From: Cocleimonas flava
GTDB taxonomy: Bacteria > Pseudomonadota > Gammaproteobacteria > Thiotrichales > Thiotrichaceae
Length of the DNA stretch: 64,000 nt
Reading direction: 5' to 3'
Assembly (NCBI RefSeq): GCF_004339015.1
Contig: NZ_SMFQ01000004.1
Location: 248,001 to 312,000 of the forward strand
Under the pieces are notes generated by a model that did no database searches, had not been told where the DNA came from, and was given only the letters and a program-made list of their open reading frames with translations. How positions within the stretch are numbered: the first letter of the stretch is position 1; the number at the start of each line of letters is the position of its first letter. The position numbers and the translations under genes were made by a program. Shown in pieces: positions 61,001-64,000 of this stretch.

Positions 61001-64000
61001 TTTATTCAATTCTGTAATTACTGCATGCGATAATGAACTAGAGATTTCATCATCATCTTTCAAAATCATCCAATTTTGAATTTCGCTCTCTTTGGTAGCT
61101 GTTTTTTCAATTTCTACAGTATGATTATGATTTGCTATAACCATAAAGGCACCAACATCACCTGTAGCTTCTGGTTCAACTAACAACTCGACTTGATCAA
61201 AGCCTAAATCCTTCAAATCTGAACGCCAGGAATTAGCTGTCATAAGAAGAGGAGATGGTCTAGTCACATCAGAGGTATGTATCCACCAATCGGCTTGCAA
61301 ACCAAAAGTCATGTCCATAAAACGATCTGATTGTCTTTCAATCAACAACATAACCCCTTTTGCTGAAAGGAGCTTTTTGATATTTTCTTGCGCTTTAGCG
61401 CAGTCATCTGATCGATATAAGGTGTTGGCGGCAATGACTATGTCAAATTTAGCGTCATTTAATAAGCTGTTAGAAATATCCTGACTTAAGTCTATTTGAT
61501 GAGTCTTTACAAAGTCCCAATTTTCTAATGAAAAGTCCGCTTTTAATAGCAGCTCTTCATCGTGATGTACGTATAGGTAATCACACTGATCTTCTGGAAG
61601 AACAGGTAATATTTGCTGGCTGATTTCTGTATCGTTACCACCAATTTCTAAAACCCTAAGTCGTTTATTTGCAGGCCAATCAGATACTATTTCACTTAAA
61701 ATATCTCTTAGAGCAAGGTTCATGCTCAAGTTACTAGGAGAAGCCCCGCTCCAATGTTCTTGAATGCTACTTTTATTGGAAAATAACAAACTTTTAGCTT
61801 CGACTTTATTCTGTAAAACATCAGCTAAATGTTCGCCGCATCGTCCTAATAGCATTAACTCCGGAAGATAATCAGGTGAATCACCAAGAACAGAAAGCCA
61901 AATATCCTCTGCAGAAGGTAAGTCACTTGATGCTACTAATAGCCATTGATCATTTTCAAACGTAGCTAAATCATCTTCTACTAAAATCTCGAGTAAACGA
62001 GATAATAAAGGAAGCTTTACAGATTCAATATGAGCTTGTTCCGCTAATGATTGAAGAGTGAACTCATCTCCTTTTGGATTTAACATTTGTATTGCTTGCC
62101 AAGCAAACATGGACACCATTAAATCAAATAATGGTAAAACTTCCTGATAATGCCTATCTCTTTGCAGAGTAGATTCATGATCTTTTAAAAACTCAACTGC
62201 ATTACTGACTAATACAGCAGGCTCCGCAACCGGAGAAACCGAAGCAGAATCATTAAGAGGCATTAAGAATGGTTGGAATTCATAACACGCTGGTAATAAA
62301 GCCGCACTGCGCATCAGCTGGACACCTCTGAAACGACAGTCTTTCAATTCAACTAAGACCGCTCCTTCAGAATCCAGCAATAAATAATCAGCAACTACTG
62401 ATTGAGGGCTTTGTTTAGTTACATTCACATGTAAATAAGACAGGTTTTCTATGGACGATGAATAGTAATAGAGCTTACCTATTTGAACAGGTATTAATGC
62501 GGCTTGATTTCCGTTTTCAATCTTATTAGAGAAAATATCTACCAGTACCTGAAAACCAGCATCAAGCAAAGCGGGATGTAATAAATATAAACTATTGTCT
62601 ATATTTAATTGGCTTTCGCTTTTAATTTTGGCTATAGCACTCAGCGATGAAACCCATACTTCGTCAATTCCCTGAAAGGTTGGACCATAGCTCAAACCAA
62701 CTGATTCAGTTAATTTGTAATGCCCTTTGGACGAGATAGTATGATTTGAGTTTGTAACGAAACTATTTAGCGCATAGTTTTCTGGCACTTTCTTATTGGT
62801 TTTACCTAACAGCCTACCAACAACATTTTCTGACCACTGACTTTCACTCAGACGATCTCGACTACTAATGATGAAGCTGCCATCTTTAGGAAATAATTTG
62901 AAAAGTAATGACTTACCATGATCTAAGACTATTGGAGCTCTGATTTCTAAATTTTCTATTTCCCATTGTTTCTTCTGGTCTTCATCCGTTGAAAACCATT
63001 CTTTAGAAGCTGCTAAAGCCATTTCTACAAAAGCAGCAGCAGGCATCACTGCACCACCATCTACGACATGATCATTCAAATAAGATAAGATTTCGACATC
63101 TACTTGATTTTCCCAGCACGCTTCATGATTCTTTAAGCGATAACCTAATAGAGGGTGCACTCGATCTCTATTTACAAGATCTGATCCTTCCGCAGTCAAA
63201 GAATACCAGTGCCTCTCTTTTTGCCATGGGTAATGAGGCAAATCAACATATTGACTAACTTTTTTAGGAAAAAGAACTGTTTCATCCAAGTTACATCCAG
63301 CCAGATAACAGCTGTAGAGCCCACTTAATAAACCAGTTTTAGTTTCACTTTGACGCTTAATCGTTGTTAATGCCAGAGATGATACATCCTTAGCTCTGCT
63401 ACACTCATTAACGTAAGTTCGAAGTACCGGATGAGGCCCGATTTCAAGATAAACTTGATAACCTTCATCCAACATATTACCCATAGCACTAGAGAAAAGA
63501 ACCGGCTTTCGAATATTCTCCCACCAATAATTTGCATCTAGGTCTTCACCTTTGAATAAGTCTCCACTGACTGTAGAGAAAAATTCTATCTTGGTTTCTT
63601 GAGGCTTCAATTCTTTCAAAGAAGTCTGAATCTCATTTTTAACAGGATCCATAGCACTACTATGAAAGGCATAATCCAAATCGAGAATGCGGCAAAAAAT
63701 ACTATTCTGTTTTAAGTTACTTTCAATTAACTGCAGAGACTCCAACGAGCCAGACAGCGTGACAGATTTGGGGCTATTGATTCCGGCAATTGACACATCA
63801 CTATCAAGAAGTAGTTCTGATATTAATTCATTAGCATCTGATTCACTAATAGCGACTGCAGCCATTCTACCCATGCCACTGGTTTTACCCTGTGCATGGC
63901 TTCTTCTATAGATAACTTCAGTTGCCTGAGATAAATCCAAAGCCCCTGCCGCCCATGCTGCCGCTACTTCACCAACACTATGACCAATAACAGCATCCGC
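58031..64000 (-). CDS. Highly reducing type I polyketide synthase (3' part)
   Basis: The frame is open to the window edge; about 1990 residues are visible. In order: acyltransferase with GHSVGE (63968-63985) and YAFH (63662-63673); dehydratase with HxxxGxxxxP (63041-63070) and DAGFQ; a methyltransferase domain with VLEIGGNDTE near 61625-61652, lacking the usual glycine-rich GxGxG; enoylreductase with HGAAGGVG (59858-59881); ketoreductase with TGGLSGFG near 59229-59252, LDD (B-type) and Tyr/Asn in ANYVAANSY near 58800-58836; and one ACP with Ser in MDSL (58325-58327). The C-terminal tail of about 55 residues is acidic. No thioesterase is present. KS and the first half of AT should lie beyond the window. 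The AT YAFH motif falls between malonyl (HAFH) and methylmalonyl (YASH) types. Confidence 0.95.
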   Translation of the reverse strand, partial: ADAVIGHSVGEVAAAWAAGALDLSQATEVIYRRSHAQGKTSGMGRMAAVAISESDANELISELLLDSDVSIAGINSPKSVTLSGSLESLQLIESNLKQNSIFCRILDLDYAFHSSAMDPVKNEIQTSLKELKPQETKIEFFSTVSGDLFKGEDLDANYWWENIRKPVLFSSAMGNMLDEGYQVYLEIGPHPVLRTYVNECSRAKDVSSLALTTIKRQSETKTGLLSGLYSCYLAGCNLDETVLFPKKVSQYVDLPHYPWQKERHWYSLTAEGSDLVNRDRVHPLLGYRLKNHEACWENQVDVEILSYLNDHVVDGGAVMPAAAFVEMALAASKEWFSTDEDQKKQWEIENLEIRAPIVLDHGKSLLFKLFPKDGSFIISSRDRLSESQWSENVVGRLLGKTNKKVPENYALNSFVTNSNHTISSKGHYKLTESVGLSYGPTFQGIDEVWVSSLSAIAKIKSESQLNIDNSLYLLHPALLDAGFQVLVDIFSNKIENGNQAALIPVQIGKLYYYSSSIENLSYLHVNVTKQSPQSVVADYLLLDSEGAVLVELKDCRFRGVQLMRSAALLPACYEFQPFLMPLNDSASVSPVAEPAVLVSNAVEFLKDHESTLQRDRHYQEVLPLFDLMVSMFAWQAIQMLNPKGDEFTLQSLAEQAHIESVKLPLLSRLLEILVEDDLATFENDQWLLVASSDLPSAEDIWLSVLGDSPDYLPELMLLGRCGEHLADVLQNKVEAKSLLFSNKSSIQEHWSGASPSNLSMNLALRDILSEIVSDWPANKRLRVLEIGGNDTEISQQILPVLPEDQCDYLYVHHDEELLLKADFSLENWDFVKTHQIDLSQDISNSLLNDAKFDIVIAANTLYRSDDCAKAQENIKKLLSAKGVMLLIERQSDRFMDMTFGLQADWWIHTSDVTRPSPLLMTANSWRSDLKDLGFDQVELLVEPEATGDVGAFMVIANHNHTVEIEKTATKESEIQNWMILKDDDEISSSLSHAVITELNKAGHQVILVETGETYKRLGPMHFSLNFDSSNNEKEEHFDHIISTLKKQEVSCDVIVHLMGLRWYNETESSEVEDIQLGLQNLRCSSTIDLVKGLEKSGVTKMPQLKIVTSGGATLAEDNQDFLFESNPSQAPLWGLGRVIMNEHPDLDCKLIDLQGKFDLDITSRVLMNELMLVSTENNENEVIVNENVRHVMRMKRTDLRPKVVTKKIKNAKNVKTTTAKIKKDIDYCLKFSSPGQLKNLIWQELSENFCRADEIQIKPHAAGLNFRDVMYAMGLLSDEAVENGFAGPTLGMEVSGFVTKVGSAVTEFKAGDEVVGFAPACFSSRVITQTTAITHKPKDWSFEEATTIPTTFFTVYYALKHLAQIEPGEKILIHGAAGGVGIAAIQYARYCGAEIFATAGSDEKRDFVRLLGADHVMDSRSLAFADEIMEITNGSGIDIVLNSLAGEAITRNLSVLKPFGRFLELGKRDFYENSKVGLRPFRNNISYFGIDADQLLIERPELANRLFKEMMKLFDDGSLRPMPYRAFPATRIEDAFRYMQQSRQIGKVVVSFENGNSISQDDIHPLPVKDEELVCDSKASYLVTGGLSGFGLKTACWLVDKGARSLVLVSRSANVSKADEETKAILDSLKVKGVSIYTRACDVTNMKAVTKLVSEIQKDIPPLKGVVHAAMVLDDGLIRNMSQEQLLTVMQPKVMGGWNLHKATTDIDLDLFVLYSSATTYVGNPGQANYVAANSYLESLAAYRKSLGLSANYVAWGAISDVGYLARNEETKEALQSRLGGEALNSDKALKMLEKIILSDKVGVGVIDLDWGVIQRVMPAANSPKYDELKRMVKTSDSDHFEDIQTLIANLGQAEIQELVVDLLLDEIEQILRLPREKLDVERSIFDLGMDSLMGMELVLAIEERFGVKLPVMALTEGANILRIAERITEQLSESDDDSMAPDSDLANNKSAHEESISVAASRHGHAENMTEKEAEELSKKLIEDAMKH

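Noticed and set aside
1-64000. tRNA, rRNA, CRISPR, prophage and insertion-sequence genes
   Set aside because: No cloverleaf, rRNA segment, regularly spaced repeat-spacer array or transposase/integrase reading frame was recognised by eye; small RNAs cannot be excluded.

Overview
The window is about 40% GC chromosomal DNA from a gammaproteobacterium. The markers are an E. coli-type RNase R gene with RlmB downstream, RsmJ, SlyX, YaeQ, the TldD/PmbA pair, an E. coli-style MurB, cytochrome bd with CydX and CydDC, and Fur proteins with classical Fur boxes. Gene content (glycine betaine oxygenase, bd oxidase, many small envelope and coiled-coil proteins) would fit a marine or sulfur-associated lineage such as Thiotrichales, but the genus is a guess. 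No rRNA, tRNA, CRISPR array, transposase or phage gene was recognised.

Layout. 1-5.0 kb: 3' part of a SASA-type esterase, a DUF4388-like protein and the rnr - ABM-domain - rlmB operon. 5.0-11.1 kb: a lipoprotein, an mPGES-2-like thioredoxin-fold GST with a 3-mercaptopyruvate sulfurtransferase, a divergent AraC regulator / AldB-type aldehyde dehydrogenase pair, and a rhodanese. 11.3-16.3 kb: an envelope-stress-like cluster (small TM protein, XpaC, TelA/YaaN, SPFH-GYF YdjI-like, zinc-ribbon YdjG-like). 16.5-19.2 kb: one gene fusing the GbcA oxygenase and GbcB reductase of glycine betaine demethylation. 19.5-21.2 kb: an overlapping glycosyltransferase/PAP2 pair behind an array of Pho-box-like heptamers. 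22.3-26.6 kb: an iron/heme island with two Fur paralogues, three near-perfect Fur boxes, HemP, a DUF2325 protein and several unknown small proteins. 27.0-33.6 kb: cydABX and cydDC behind an FNR/CRP-like site. 33.6-50.3 kb: ordinary metabolism and housekeeping (phzF-like, murB, argG, slyX, rsmJ, OmpA-like, M14 peptidase, DUF3365, yaeQ, tldD-pmbA, nitrilase, hom-thrC, Mth938). 50.5-55.2 kb: an OmpA protein with 39-residue coiled-coil repeats and its HhH-containing partner, small zinc proteins, DUF3465 and an RlmI/K-like methyltransferase.

55.2-64 kb (minus strand, running off the right edge): a four-gene operon of a highly reducing type I polyketide synthase (AT-DH-MT-ER-KR-ACP visible, KS expected beyond the edge), an alpha-oxoamine synthase, a formyltransferase-fold protein and a UbiC-like chorismate lyase. 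The PKS/oxoamine-synthase logic resembles fungal fumonisin assembly and is the best candidate for an undescribed system here.

A second unusual signal is a dispersed intergenic repeat with the core CACCCCCCTACTTT, then a GGCAC-like segment and a T-tract. It occurs at 15 places between 7.5 and 55.2 kb, mostly next to 3' ends of genes. Two copies are complete inverted pairs (one with perfect 27-bp arms), one is split by about 97 bp, and 12 of the 13 single-arm copies have the C-rich sequence on the + strand whatever the direction of the flanking genes.
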